A stretch of DNA of 64,000 nt from Paulinella micropora. Its lineage: Eukaryota > Cercozoa > Imbricatea > Euglyphida. The first letter of the stretch is position 1. The number at the start of each line of letters is the position of its first letter. Position numbers and translations under genes: made by a program. The stretch is from positions 679,441 to 743,440 of the forward strand of contig BJOX01000065.1 in NCBI GenBank assembly GCA_009731375.1. The letters are read 5' to 3'. The notes under the pieces were generated by a model, which had not been told where the DNA came from, made no database searches, and worked only from the letters and a program-made list of their open reading frames with translations. Below are positions 39,855 through 57,286 of the stretch, in pieces.

Positions 39855-40272
39855 CTTTTATTGAGAGAACAATTTACAATTGGACTCAGGGAACGTCCAC
39901 ATGAAAAGTATAGCTAGTAAGTTACCTTTATCTAAGGTGGAAACCTAGTTATTCAATCGAGCGTATTAAGGAAAATATTAAATTGGTATTTAGCGGCTCG
40001 GTATTATATTATTAATATTAACATTTATGTTTAGATATATTGCGCGGTGATATTCTTATATTATGTTATGGATATATGTTATTGTAAAGGTATAGTCGTT
40101 TATGTGTGGCGGCCCCCCCCCTCTTTTCTTTTTCATTACTGAAAAGTGAGAAAAAGTGAAAGAGGGAGGGGGGGGGGGGAAGTTGGGAGTGTGCGTGGTT
40201 GACCAGATACGACGACTAATTCAGAGATTTCTCCGTCAAGTGGCAGACAAAGGAGCAAGCCTGGTGTTCCAT

Positions 40273-40274
<2 letters not shown>

Positions 40275-40341
<67 letters not shown>

Positions 40342-40525
40342 NNNNNNNNNNNNNNNNNNNNNNNNNNNNNNNNNNNNNNNNNNNNNNNNNNNNNNNNNNN
40401 NNNNNNNNNNNNNNNNNNNNNNNNNNNNNNNNNNNNNNNNNNNNNNNNNNNNNNNNNNNNNNNNNNNNNNNNNNNNNNNNNNNNNNNNNNNNNNNNNNGG
40501 GGGGGGGGGGGGGGGGGGGTGTTTT

Positions 40526-40580
<55 letters not shown>

Positions 40581-40598
40581 TTTCTTTTTTTTTTTGCG
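40275..40598. other. poly-T, assembly gap, poly-G and poly-T
   Basis: T run of about 66 nt, N run at 40342-40498, G run of about 21 nt and a further T-rich run. The sequence here is unreliable. Confidence 0.95.
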
Positions 40599-40599
40599 C

Positions 40600-41560
40600 G
40601 TGCATGTGTTTATATGTATTATGATGTTTGTTGGTGTTTTAGTTGATATGTCACTTATGTCATTAGTGCTTTTTTGAATGGCTTTATTTTTGTTTCATCT
40701 GTTATATGTTTTTGGATTGATTTCCATTGATCTGCAAAGATCTTGGTGAGATATGGGTCTTTGTGGTTAACATATAGGTTGCCTTAGGTTGAGTATCGGG
40801 TTTTGTATGAATGTATGGTATTGATCGGGGTAAAGATGTTTTTGTGGAGTGGTCTGTTGAGGTGTTTTTAGGATGAATGAGTGATTTTCTATGCATACGG
40901 GTGTTTTTTTTGTGGAGTGGTTTGTTGAGGTGTTTTTTAGGGTAAATGAATGAGTGATTTTCTATGCATACACGGAGGGTATATAGTTGGGTGATGTCAA
41001 GTCGTTGAGTTGGTCTAGGATTGGTTTGGTATGCGCGCGGTAATGTGTTTTTGCAATTATTCTGATTATTTTTTGTATTTTTATGAGTGGTTGTATATAT
41101 TTCTTTTTGTTGTCATGTGTCCCCCAGATCGAGATGTTTTGTATGAGGTGTGGGTATATGTGTGTGGTTGTTTCTTAGCATATAGTAATGAGTTGATTGT
41201 GGGTTGGAGTTTGCTTTTGCGGATTATGTTGTTGATGTGTTTGTCATATTTAAGGTTATGTTGTAGTGCTATGCCCAGGAGTGTTGCTTTTTGGCATTGC
41301 TCGAGGGTGTGGTTGTTTATTGTTCGTGATATCTTGTTTTGTTTTATGGAAAATTGTGTATTTGGGTTGGATACTAGCTTATTAGAGTGGAAGTAGTTTA
41401 TTAACTTTGTTATTCTGTTTGTGTTTTTTGTAGGTCTGTAGGAGTTTTGGCTGTTATTGTAAGTGTTGTGTTGCCCGCATATGTATATACTGTTCTTTGT
41501 TGTATAATGGAACCAAAAGCGATCCAACAGAAAGAGAAAAAAGGAAAACCTGAATCAAAA
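40600..41560 (-). pseudogene. LINE (non-LTR retrotransposon) reverse transcriptase remnant
   Basis: On the minus strand, a frame at about 41490-41410 contains YAGNTTLTITAKTPTDLQKT, in the place of the RT motif whose catalytic core is normally YADD; the second Asp is lost. It is followed in another frame (41527-41081) by ITKLINYFHSNKLVSNPNTQ and ATLLGIALQHNLKYDKHINN, the conserved region after the active site of Jockey- and CR1-type RTs. Further frames to about 40700 resemble the C-terminal thumb region. The mixture of frames and the changed active site mark it as a dead, 5'-truncated copy. Confidence 0.7.
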
Positions 41561-41749
41561 ACAAGTGACAAGACTGGCTCAAACAAGAACAAGACTGGCT
41601 CAAACAAGAACAAGACTAACTCCAAAGAAGCTGTAGAGGTAACATCTAACCAAACGTCACAGCGGAGGCAAAAATTGCTTTTTGTTCTGATTTTCAATAT
41701 TTCTTTCGCCTCAGACCTTTTGTGTGTGCCAACCTAATTTTTTCATGCA

Positions 41750-41945
41750 TACATTCATTATATACATGTAAACGTATGCGTACATGCACGGTTAAGCATG
41801 CGCCACTACATGCATGCATATCTACCTATCTACCTATCTACCTACCTACCTACCTCGCTACCTACCTACCTAACTCCCTACCTACTTACCTTACACACGT
41901 TACATTGTTTGTTTGTTTGTTTGTTTGTTTGTTTGTTTGTTATGT
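41750..41945. repeat. CATG, CTAC and GTTT microsatellites
   Basis: Short tracts including (CTAC)n and eight GTTT units (41907-41940), just before the first visible exon of the ZZ-finger gene. Confidence 0.9.
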
Positions 41946-42056
41946 AGGCACATAATATCTGTACACACGCTTACATACACTTATAACATGCATGCACAAA
42001 AGCTGGTTCGCGCGCCGCGATATGCACAGTGCACACGGTTCTCATGTTATGCACAG

Positions 42057-43305
42057 AAGGTCCCGGTGGGGTGTAAGGTGGTACTGCAGGGTCTGAAGCA
42101 GGAGCAGTTCAACGGGCAGGACGCGCTTGTAGCGGGCCTGGACGCCAGGGCGCAGCGAGTAGTGGTGGTGCTGCCTGATCTGAAAGCCATCAAAGTTCGA
42201 CCTGAGAACCTGCGCCTGGTATGTACACGCCGCTGTGAACGTGCATGTAAGCGCACAAACGTTTTTCATATACGATCCGAGTAATTTTCTTAACGCTTTC
42301 TTAAGCACCTATTTGTGGATTGCTGAACTAAAGGACTGCATCTGTTGTTGAGATGTCATTGAATGTCGATTGCTGACTAAACAATGAATCTCATGTTGAT
42401 TTGAATATCTACCAGGCGAAACCGAAGCGGCAGCCCGCACAGGACGCGCATGCCGGTCCGCCGTCCAAGAAAGCGCGCACCGCACACGTGACGGTAACCC
42501 ACCAGTACACCACCTACCTGGCGCCGCATGCCTTAACAAAATGGAACTGGTTGTATAGATGGACGACTTGACAGAAAATGCGGCGAAGTTGGGTGAGTTC
42601 ACAAATGCCGCGGAGGAGCTGTTGATGGGCATGCAGGTCAGCGGTATACCCAAGGCACATACGCGAGAGAGAGAGAGAGAGAAGGGGGATTTCCCGGGGG
42701 GGGGGGGGGGGGGGGNNNNNNNNNNTATATATATATTTACACGCACGCACACATACATGCATACACACATACATGCATACACACATACATGCATACACAC
42801 ATACATGCATACACACATACATGCATACACACATACATGCATACACACACACATACATACATACATACATACATACATACGTGCATACGTGCATACATAC
42901 ATACATACACATACATACATGCATACATGCATACATACATACATACATACGTACATACGTACATACATACATAACATAAGTAACATAACGTAACATAACG
43001 TAACATAACATAACATGACATAACATAACATAACATAACATAACATAACATACATACATACATACATACATACATACATACATAACATAAGTACATAACA
43101 TAACATAACATAACATAAACATAAACATAACATAACATAACAGACATAACATACATAACATACATGACATAACAAACATGACAGACATGACAAACATAAC
43201 ATACATAATAGACATAACAAACATAACATACATAACAGACATAACAGACATGACAAACATAACATATAGAACATATAGAACATACATAACATACATAACA
43301 TACAT

Positions 43306-43343
<38 letters not shown>

Positions 43344-46300
43344 GGCGTTATACATACAAATATTCACCCATCAGAGACACATATGTACATCTATGCGCAT
43401 GACCTAGTAATGTCATAATATATGCTTAACATACATTTTTGTCTTGAGACCCGTACTCTAGTAATCTGATCGATGTCGATATCGACGTGTATATTTTTGC
43501 CTGCAGTGCCTTGGTGATATCTTCCCGCAGCCGCAGTGGAGTTGCAGCATGGAGCAGCACGTGGCGCCGCCGCCACGCCAGCAGGGCGTCAAGCCACAGG
43601 TCGCGCTGCCTGCTCGCCCGGTGCACCGCGTGCAGTGCTGCGAGTGCGGCGCGCAGCCTATCGTGCTATCGTGGGTACTCGCTACCGCTGCGTAGCCTGC
43701 CCCGACACCGACCTGTGCGAGCGCTGCGAAGCGGCCGACCGGCACCCGCAGCAGCACCCTCTGCTCAAGATGCAAGAGCCCGCCGCAGTGTCTTCAGGCC
43801 GCGCAGGCGAAGGCGTCCACTTGGGAGTGTCGTGCTCAAGCTGCGGTCTTGGTCCGATCGTGGGCGCGCGTTTCGTGTGCACTGTCTGCAGGGATCTCAA
43901 CCTCTGCGGCCAGTGCGAGCAAGACGGCAACCACCCCGCCAGCCACCATTTGTGCAAGCTCAAGACGCCTGTTCAGCAGCCCGCAACAGCCACGCGCGCG
44001 TTTGCGAGCGCACGCGATGGCCGAGAAGCCATCAGACTGCCTTGCGGCAGGGGCGGGCCCCTCCTGCTGCCTGACTCCTTGAACCTGGCCCAATCGAAGC
44101 GCGCGGACCCCTGGCACCTGCAGGCAACGGAATATGACCGGTACGAAAAGATACATGCATACATACACGCATACATACATACATATATACATACATAATA
44201 CATACATACATACATACATACGTACGTACGTACGTACGTACGTACATACATACATACATACATACACATATACATGCATGCATGCATGCATATGCATACA
44301 TGCATGCATGCATATGCATACATGCATGCATACATGCATGCATACATACATGCATACATACATGCATACGCATACATACATGCATACATACATACGCATA
44401 CATACGCATGCATACATACCTACATACATACCTACATACATACATACATGCATACATACATGCATACATACATGCATACATACATGCATACATACATGCA
44501 TACATACATGCATACATACATGCATACATACATGCATACAGACATGCATACAGACAAGACAGACATAGATACATATATACAACATAAATACGTACATAGA
44601 TACATGCATTGATACATATATTGATACATACATATGTACATACATAGGTACATACATAGGTATATACATGTATACATACATAGATACATACATAGACATA
44701 TACATATACATAGATATATACATAGACACATACATTGATACATACATTGATACATACATTGATACATACATTGATACATACATTGATACATACATTGATA
44801 CATACATTGATACATGCATAGATACATGCATAGATACATGCATAGATACATGCATAGATACATGCATAGAGACATACATAGATATACATAGATATACATA
44901 CATAGATATACATACATAGATATACATACATGGGATATACATAGACATATACATATACATAGATATATACATAGATACATACATTGATACATACATTGAT
45001 ACATACATTGATACATACATTGATACATGCATAGATACATGCATAGATACATACATTGATACATGCATAGATACATGCCTAATACATGCATAGATACATG
45101 CATAGATACATGCATAGATACATGCATAGAGACATACATTGATATACATGCATAGATATACATACATAGATATACATACATAGATATACATCCATACATA
45201 TACATACATACATATACATAACATGGATATACATACATAGATATACATACATGGATATACATACATAGATATACATACATAGATATACATACGTGAATAT
45301 ACATACATGGATATACACATGGATATACATAATACATGGATATACATAATATATAGATATACATAAGACATAGATATACATAATACATAGATATACATAA
45401 TACATAGATATACATAATACATAGATATACATAATACATAGATATACATACTACATAGATATACATAATACATAGATATACATAATACATAGATATACAT
45501 AATACATAGATATACATAATACATAGATATACATAATACATAGATATACATACATAGATACACATACATAGATACAACATACATAGATACACATACATAG
45601 ATATACATACATAGATATACATACATAGATATACATACATAGATATACATACATAGATATACATACATAGATATACATACATAGATACATACATAGATAC
45701 ATACATAGATACAACATACATAGATACAACATACATAGATACAACATACATAGATACAACATACATAGATACAACATACATAGATACAACATACATAGAT
45801 ACAACATACATAGATACAACATACATAGATACAACATACATAGATGCGTACATAGATGCGTACATAGATGCATACATAAATGTATACATAGATGCGTACA
45901 TAGATGCATACATAGATGCATACATAGATGCACACATAGATGCATACATAGATGCATACATAGATGTATCTATGCATAGATACATCTATGCATAGATGCA
46001 TATCTATGCATAGATGCATCTATACATAGATGCATACATGCATACATACATAGGTACATACATAGGTACATACCTCTATGCATCTATGCATAGATGCATC
46101 TATACATAGATGCATACATGCATCTATACATAGGTGCATACATGCATACATACATAGGTACATACCTAGGTACATACATAGGTACAAGCATACATTACAT
46201 GCATACATTACATGCATACACTGACATGTACATGCACTGACATGTACATACACTGACATGCATACACTGACATGTACATACACTGACATGTACATACACT

Positions 46301-47263
46301 GACATGTACATACACTGACATGTACACACACTGACATGCATACAGTTACAGTTACATGCATACGCTTACATGCATACGCTTACATGCATACGCTTGCATG
46401 CACACACTTGCATGAATGCACAAACACTTACATACATGTGCATACACTTACATACACGTACATACACTTACATGTACATACACTTATACGTACATACACT
46501 TATACGTACATACACTTACATGTACATACACTTACATGTACATCCAGGACAGGGTACATACAGGACATACATGACATGACATACATGAGATAACAGATAT
46601 CATGAGAGAGATACATACATAATATACGTACATACAAATACATACATGCATACATGCATACATTTTACATACATACATACATACATGCATGCATACATGT
46701 TTCATATACATACATATATACATACATATATACATACATATATACATACATACAGACATACAGACATACATACATACATACATACATACACACGCACATA
46801 CATACATACACACATACATACATACATACATGCATACATACATACATGCATACATGCATACATACATACATACATACATACATACATACATACATACATA
46901 CAAGCAAGCATGCATGCATGCATGCATACATACATTCATACATACATTCATACATACGTACATACATACATACATACACATGCATGCGATAGTCATTACG
47001 TGCATAGGGACCACGCGCTGGTGTTGGGCTGCACCGACTACGTTCTGCCGCGCGACCGACCTGCCGCGCCTCGCCGCCCTCCTCCTTTCGCCTTTCATCA
47101 TCGCCACAGCCGCCTACAGCAGCCACTGCTCTCTTTTCCATACTATGGGGAGCAATACTCACAAAAAACGCCAGCAGGAGATCTACCGCGGCACTATTCT
47201 AGGGCCTGTGCGGAATGCGACTACTACCGCGGCCATGGCCACCCACACGCTGCAGCATACTGA
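42057..47263 (+). CDS. ZZ-type zinc-finger protein gene, five visible exons
   Basis: Exons 42057-42218, 42416-42493, 42559-42636, 43507-44140 and 47008-47263 have AG acceptors, GT donors and matching phases (0, 0, 0, 2). Exon 1 encodes a GCKVVLQGLKQEQFNGQDAL / KVRPENL domain like the small beta-barrel repeats found with MYND or ankyrin proteins. Exon 4 encodes two ZZ fingers: the first RVQCCECGAQPIV..RYRCVACPDTDLCERC, the second VSCSSCGLGPIVGARFVCTV then LNLCGQCE with closing His. ZZ fingers bind N-terminal tails or other proteins. An exact 8-bp tandem duplication (43658-43673) shifts the frame inside the first finger. The last exon ends HPHAAAY. The true start lies upstream and was not found. 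Introns 3 and 4 are filled with microsatellites. Confidence 0.7.
42660..43345. repeat. intron-borne microsatellites: GA, poly-G, CATA, ACATA
   Basis: GA and G runs before a 10-N gap (42716-42725), a CATACACACATACATG higher-order unit (42745-42850), (CATA)n and a 5-bp (ACATA)n array (42970-43300). Lies in intron 3 of the ZZ gene. Confidence 0.93.
44150..47000. repeat. 2.85-kb CATA/GATA-derived array in intron 4 of the ZZ gene
   Basis: Consists of successive blocks of different higher-order units: ACGT (44220), CATACATG (44440-44540), ATTGATACATAC (44720-44815), ATAATACATAGATATAC (45320-45540), ATAGATACAACATAC (45700-45845) and TGACATGTACATACAC (46210-46330). A 700-codon minus frame through it is only repeat translation. 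Confidence 0.95.
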
Positions 47264-49320
47264 TACCACCATCTCCCGCTACAGCAATGTCATCTACTGC
47301 CAAACAGCGAACTGAAGCAGGACAGCCGTACCGATAGATGTAAAACTTTGCAAATGGGTACTGGTAAGCTTTTATGCCGGCCCACCCGGTATATAATGGC
47401 ATTACTCTATGTTCCGGTCTGTCGGTTATCCTTGGCTTGGAGAGTACGGAGTCCCTTCTACGTTAGGTATTCCTCATTCTACAAGTCGTTAGATAGTTGT
47501 TATATTATTAAATATTGAGTCACTGTAACACTTTGACATCTTGACATGCTTCATCTAATGATATGGTAGAAAGAAAAAATGCATTTACAAGCATGTTCAG
47601 GTTGGCTTGTGAGCTTTCAGGACAGATTCTCCTCCGCATCCTTGCCGCGCCTCCTTGCCCTCTTTCCACTTATACTCCTTATTCCTCTTCTCTTGTTAAC
47701 TTTTATTCAAGTTTCAATTACCAGTCACTGCCACTTTTTACATGTCTACCATGGTAGATATACGTTTCAAATCCGCCTCAGCCTCCCTAGAATTTATAAT
47801 TGAATCTTTCTAGTATCAAGTTGCAAGTTTCTTTTCTGTTACTTTTGCCTCTTTTGGGTATAACAGATTGGGGCGCAGTGACTCGTTTGCTGCCGTGCTC
47901 ACTTCCGCCGGCAGCGCCATATTTGCGTATGAGGCCCGCTGCGCAGGGAATTTCCTGGCTTGAATCATTACTGAGTCTACAAACTTGAAAGAGAGCCTGG
48001 GAAACCAGTATTAATCATATTGCTGTTGACATTCAAGACAACAACAAAAATTAGTTTTTCATTTTTGTGTCAGATTTTCATGTGTGTGACAGTTTTTCAT
48101 TTTTGTGACAAAAATTCAAATTTTCAAATTTAACGGTAACATTTCGCGAAAATTTACGATATTTTGCGGACGAATATAGCCGTTAATCATAAGTTGAAAA
48201 ATTCAAATTTTCACCGGGCCAAAATCAAAATTCCAACCAAAACTGAAATTCCAACCAAAACAGAAAAATCAATTTTTTTTGTTGTCTTGAATGTCAACAG
48301 CAATATCATGATGGGAAAAATTAAAAGAGCCAGTGAGACTGTCAGAGCGAAGCAACAAAAACTTGGGAAACCGTTCAGAGAGCCATTTCCAAATGCCACG
48401 GTCAGCGGCCCTAACAATAATATTATCTGCGTAAAAAAGTAGTACCGGTTACTTGTCTTAATATTATCGTTTTCAACCGGCTCAAAAGTATTAATATATA
48501 TATAAATAAAAACGGATATAACCATATCTTGACGAGATATTGTTACAGATACTGATAGTCACAGCTCATCTATACATCACTGTGTATAGGGGTCACGATC
48601 ATATATAGTAAGAAAAGGTCGCATATTTACCTACTGTGTGTGAGTCTGCTTACATAATTAATAAGAAAGGCGCCAGCAGAGCGCGCCACATACCTTGACT
48701 GGTCGGATCATAAGTAAAGGCTCTACCGACACCGTTACTCTGATATCAGATATGGCCGGCCCTTAACTTATAACTAATTAAGATTATTAGTTCCAACAAG
48801 TTCGACATGGCGGCGCCAGGCACCGCCATTTTGTGAAAAGTCCGCGAATTATTCGATTTTTATTAATAATTATTAAAAAATTTACTAACCACATTGCTGA
48901 AAATTCTCTGGTCCAGTCACCGCAAAAATCTGTATTTTTACATTACAAGAAAAATTAATATGAAGGATCCACTTCTTGGACCCAGAAGGTTCTATGGATT
49001 GTTGTCTTTCAACTTGGATTCCCTTGTTTCAGCGTGATAACAATTACACAGGGTCTGGACGCAAGTATTGACTGAGAACGAAGCGCTTGAAATGGTTGCT
49101 TAGGTATTATTCTTCAGAACTACGAACAGGGGCAACAGCCAGGGTCCGAGCAGCAAGGGCCGCACGAGCCTTCTGCAACTGGCAAGACATTGCCCCAGCC
49201 ACCTCGCCACTTGCTGCTCACACAGACCTGGCCCAATGGCTGGCTGGGCGCAGGGGACAGCGACGAGCGCGCGCGGCGGTCATCAGTCGATAGCTTGTCG
49301 ATGGAGAGCGGTCATAAGCC
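47264..49320. other. intergenic region
   Basis: Non-repetitive DNA between the ZZ gene and the zinc-knuckle gene. Apart from the foldback at 48014-48310, no feature could be supported; short open frames show no domain. Confidence 0.5.
48014..48310. repeat. foldback (MITE-like) element, about 300 bp
   Basis: The left arm ATATTGCTGTTGACATTCAA with GACAACAACAAAAA is matched in inverted form at 48272-48308 (TTGTTGTCTTGAATGTCAAC). An inner pair (AAATTTAACGG / CCGTTAATCAT) and repeated CAAATTTTCA strings lie between the arms. No coding frame. Confidence 0.65.
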
Positions 49321-49325
49321 GATAA

Positions 49326-51117
<1,792 letters not shown>

Positions 51118-51162
51118 CTACACATGTACATATATGTCAGACAGACAAGTCGCTAGCTGACC

Positions 51163-52532
<1,370 letters not shown>

Positions 52533-52678
52533 AGCGAGCCGAGCCGAGCCGAGCCGAGCCGAGCCGAGCTGAGCTGAGCTGAGCTGAGCTGAGCTGAGGT
52601 GAGGTGAGCTGAGCGGAACTGAGCTGAGCTGGGCTAAGCTAAGCTAAGCTAAGCTAAGCTAAGCTAAGCTAAGCTAAG
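52533..52678. repeat. pentanucleotide array GAGCC to GAGCT to AAGCT
   Basis: A 5-bp repeat whose unit drifts stepwise along the array: GAGCC, then GAGCT, then TAAGC/AAGCT. The single-base steps look like successive expansions of variants. Confidence 0.93.
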
Positions 52679-52749
<71 letters not shown>

Positions 52750-52944
52750 CCGTCTCCAGAGCCAGCCGTGGCCAGGCAGCAGCCAGTAGTAAGAGCAGCG
52801 CCGAGCAAGGGGGACAAGGACACTCCACAGACAATGCGCCCGGCCAGCTATAATCAATCAATCGATCGATCAATCAATGAATCAATCAAGCAAGCAATCA
52901 ATCAATCAATCAATCAATCGATCGATCGATTGATCGATCCATCG

Positions 52945-52982
<38 letters not shown>

Positions 52983-53043
52983 AAATCAATCAATCAATCA
53001 ATCAATCAACCAACCAACAACCATCCAACCAACCAGCCGATCG

Positions 53044-53083
<40 letters not shown>

Positions 53084-53259
53084 ATCGATCGATCAATCAA
53101 TAGATCAACCAACCAACCAACCAACCAACCGATCGACCGACCGATCGACCGATCGACCGACCGATCGACCGATCGACCGATCGATCGATCGATTCAATCA
53201 ATCAATCAATCAATCAAGCAATCAAGCAATCAAGCAATCAAGCAATCAAGCAATCAAGT

Positions 53260-53292
<33 letters not shown>

Positions 53293-53480
53293 ATCCATCA
53301 AATCGAGCAAGGAGGAGAACGCTACAGACAACGCGCCCGGCCAGCTATAGTCATCGATCGATCGATCAATGAATCAATCGTTAAATCAAACAATGAATTG
53401 AGCAAGGAGGAGGACAGGTCACAGACAAGGCGGCCAGCAGCCGCGGGGCATCAGGGCGAGAGGAGCGCAGGGGGGGGGGG
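52679..53480. repeat. GATA, then ATCA/ATCG arrays with three copies of an AGCAAGG module
   Basis: (GATA)n to 52748; (ATCA)n with GATC variants from 52852. Three related unique bits, near 52795-52852, 53300-53350 and 53397-53440, share AGCAAGG..GACA..ACAGACAA..GCGCCCGGCCAGCTAT. The first is preceded by GACCGTCTCCAGAG, also seen at 55579. They may be pieces of one amplified exon or retroposon. Confidence 0.75.
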
Positions 53481-54068
53481 GGGGGGGGGGAAAAAAAANN
53501 NNNNNNNNNNNNNNNNNNNNNNNNNNNNNNNNNNNNNNNNNNNNNNNNNNNNNNNNNNNNNNNNNNNNNNNNNNNNNNNNNNNNNNNNNNNNNNNNNNNN
53601 NNNNNNNNNNNNNNNNNNNNNNNNNNNNNNNNNNNNNNNNNNNNNNNNNNNNNNNNNNNNNNNNNNNNNNNNNNNNNNNNNNNNNNNNNNNNNNNNNNNN
53701 NNNNNNNNNNNNNNNNNNNNNNNNNNNNNNNNNNNNNNNNNNNNNNNNNNNNNNNNNNNNNNNNNNNNNNNNNNNNNNNNNNNNNNNNNNNNNNNNNNNN
53801 NNNNNNNNNNNNNNNNNNNNNNNNNNNNNNNNNNNNNNNNNNNNNNNNNNNNNNNNNNNNNNNNNNNNNNNNNNNNNNNNNNNNNNNNNNNNNNNNNNNN
53901 NNNNNNNNNNNNNNNNNNNNNNNNNNNNNNNNNNNNNNNNNNNNNNNNNNNNNNNNNNNNNNNNNNNNNNNNNNNNNNNNNNNNNNNNNNNNNNNNNNNN
54001 NNNNNNNNNNNNNNNNNNNNNNNNNNNNNNNNNNNNNNNNNNNNNNNNNNNNNNNNNNNNNNNNNNNN
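53471..54068. other. poly-G, poly-A and 570-bp assembly gap
   Basis: G and A homopolymers lead into N at 53499-54068. Confidence 0.95.
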
Positions 54069-54328
54069 TTATACTAGACTGTCGAACAGTCTCGAAACTC
54101 CATCTGCTTACTGGGCCCTCTGTAATGGAGGTGGGAGCTCGTTCTGCAAGGGGCGCTTATGGAACGAGCCCTGGCCCCGCCTGGTACTAGGGAGCTTTGG
54201 TATCGCCTGTATCAGTCCCTTCCGTGCAAACATCACGGCTTAGCTGGGCATCGGGTCAATACTTTACAGACTTCCTTGGTTGACGAAATCAGAAGCTCCT
54301 TTTTTCTGACATTAGTCGATATCTCATC
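54069..54328 (+). repeat. dispersed SINE-like repeat, copy B, with ATCT tail
   Basis: Nearly identical to 2340-2603, beginning right after an assembly gap, so its 5' end may be missing. Ends in the same GATATCTCATC followed by (TATC)n. Confidence 0.7.
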
Positions 54329-55132
<804 letters not shown>

Positions 55133-55134
55133 AT

Positions 55135-55591
55135 GTTTAATGTTTAATCTATGGGCGTGGCTTAGCTTGAAAAGCCATGGCCTCCTATACTACCCCCGGA
55201 CAAGAACTTTCAGCACCGGCCAAGCTGCACACCAACCACTGTCTCGCTGTGGTTGGTGTCTGTGCCCAGTTCAAGCCGAAAGGTAGCCGAGCCCTTTTGA
55301 ACTATACGGGACAACACTAGAACACTCCCCAGGAGCGTGTGCCCTAAGGAGATGATGCCATGAGCAAGTCGAGGTTTCAGGAGTTCACGCTCGTTGTGAG
55401 TTACCTTCTACAACCCCGACTTCATCAACCCTTTGCATCACGCCCCGACTTCATCAGCCATGGTCAGGAGTTGGTTGCCTGTTTAGCCCTTGCGCTGCGC
55501 GCGATTAACGGCGGACACAAAATCGTCATTGTAGGAGATAGTTAGATCTGAACCCCAGGCTGAGTTGCCAGTGGCAGAGACCGTCTCCAGG

Positions 55592-55592
<1 letters not shown>
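55135..55592 (+). repeat. SINE-like unique module between GATA arrays
   Basis: Begins TTTAATGTTTAATCTATGGG. GCGTGGCTTAGCTTGAAAAG is close to a pol III A box and CAGTTCAAGCCG fits a B box, though the spacing of over 100 nt is longer than in tRNAs. Contains a strong inverted pair, AACCACTGTCTC / TGTGGTTGG. It ends with GACCGTCTCCAGGGATAG in a (GATA)n tract. Confidence 0.35.
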
Positions 55593-56196
<604 letters not shown>

Positions 56197-56474
56197 GAGA
56201 TGTCGCAAAGCAATGTAGTCCTTGCAAAGGAACGCAGTTTCACATCAAACAGTAATTCGTGTACTGTGCATGTGTCCGGGATGGGAATCACGGGTAGACT
56301 GTGTTCTGGAAAAAAGAAGAGGAGGTAGGACGTTGAAGAAAAAGGCAATCTAGGAATGGAGAGTGGGGAGGATAAGGAAGAAGAGAAAGAAAACGAAGCC
56401 GTTAGTCCAAGTGTTTTGAGCACCGTAAGCTTGCGCAAGCTACAATGATGACAGACTAACCCTAACTTCAATTG

Positions 56475-56475
<1 letters not shown>

Positions 56476-56523
<48 letters not shown>

Positions 56524-57030
56524 CGTAGGTGGGCATGTAGGTAGAGACAAGGATGAGGTACGTAAGATGATGAAAAGGTCGGTCGGGCATATGCACATAC
56601 ACACACATACATATGTACATACATACATACATACATACATGCAAACATGCAAAACAAACAAACAAACAAACAAACATACATACATACATACATACATACA
56701 TTAATACATACATTACATACATACATACATACATACAACTCATACATACATAATGTACATACATACATATATCATATATGTATGTATGTAATTACATACA
56801 TTACATACATTACATACATTATATACATTACATACATTAGACACATTACACACATTACACACACTCACAATACACAGATTACACACATGACAACATTACA
56901 ATCAGTACTACAATCACATACATAGATTACATAGATTACATACATGACATGCATTACATACATTACATACATTTCATAAACTACACATTACATACATTAC
57001 ATACATTACATCAGTACTTACATCACACAC
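56476..57030. repeat. GATA, CATA, AAAC and ACATT arrays
   Basis: (GATA)n (56476-56522), (CATA)n, five AAAC units near 56655, and a 7-9-bp (TTACATACA)n region to about 57010. Confidence 0.93.
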
Positions 57031-57286
57031 ACATTACATATATGATGAAAGGAAAAACTAAATATGAGGTCTCATATGTGAATCAAAGACAAAGAAAGAG
57101 AGCTGCAAGTGTAACATCGCAAATCTTGAAACAAAGTCTGTATGTGTTTATTTGCAAGTGGAATAGTAGTTGTGATCATGGTTGAAAAGAAATTGAAAAA
57201 AAAACAGATTTCTTTTGAATTAAGCTCTTCCTTATTTTTCTCTCGTCTCTATCTCATTAAACCTTGCTTGCTGTAATAGAAAAAAA

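Noticed and set aside
43836-46019. Open minus-strand frame of over 700 codons (MYVC/CISM repeats)
   Set aside because: It is the translation of CATA-type repeats without stops and overlaps real exons on the other strand.
48164-48442. 92-codon plus frame
   Set aside because: It reads through the right arm of a foldback element and AT-rich repeats, with no domain.
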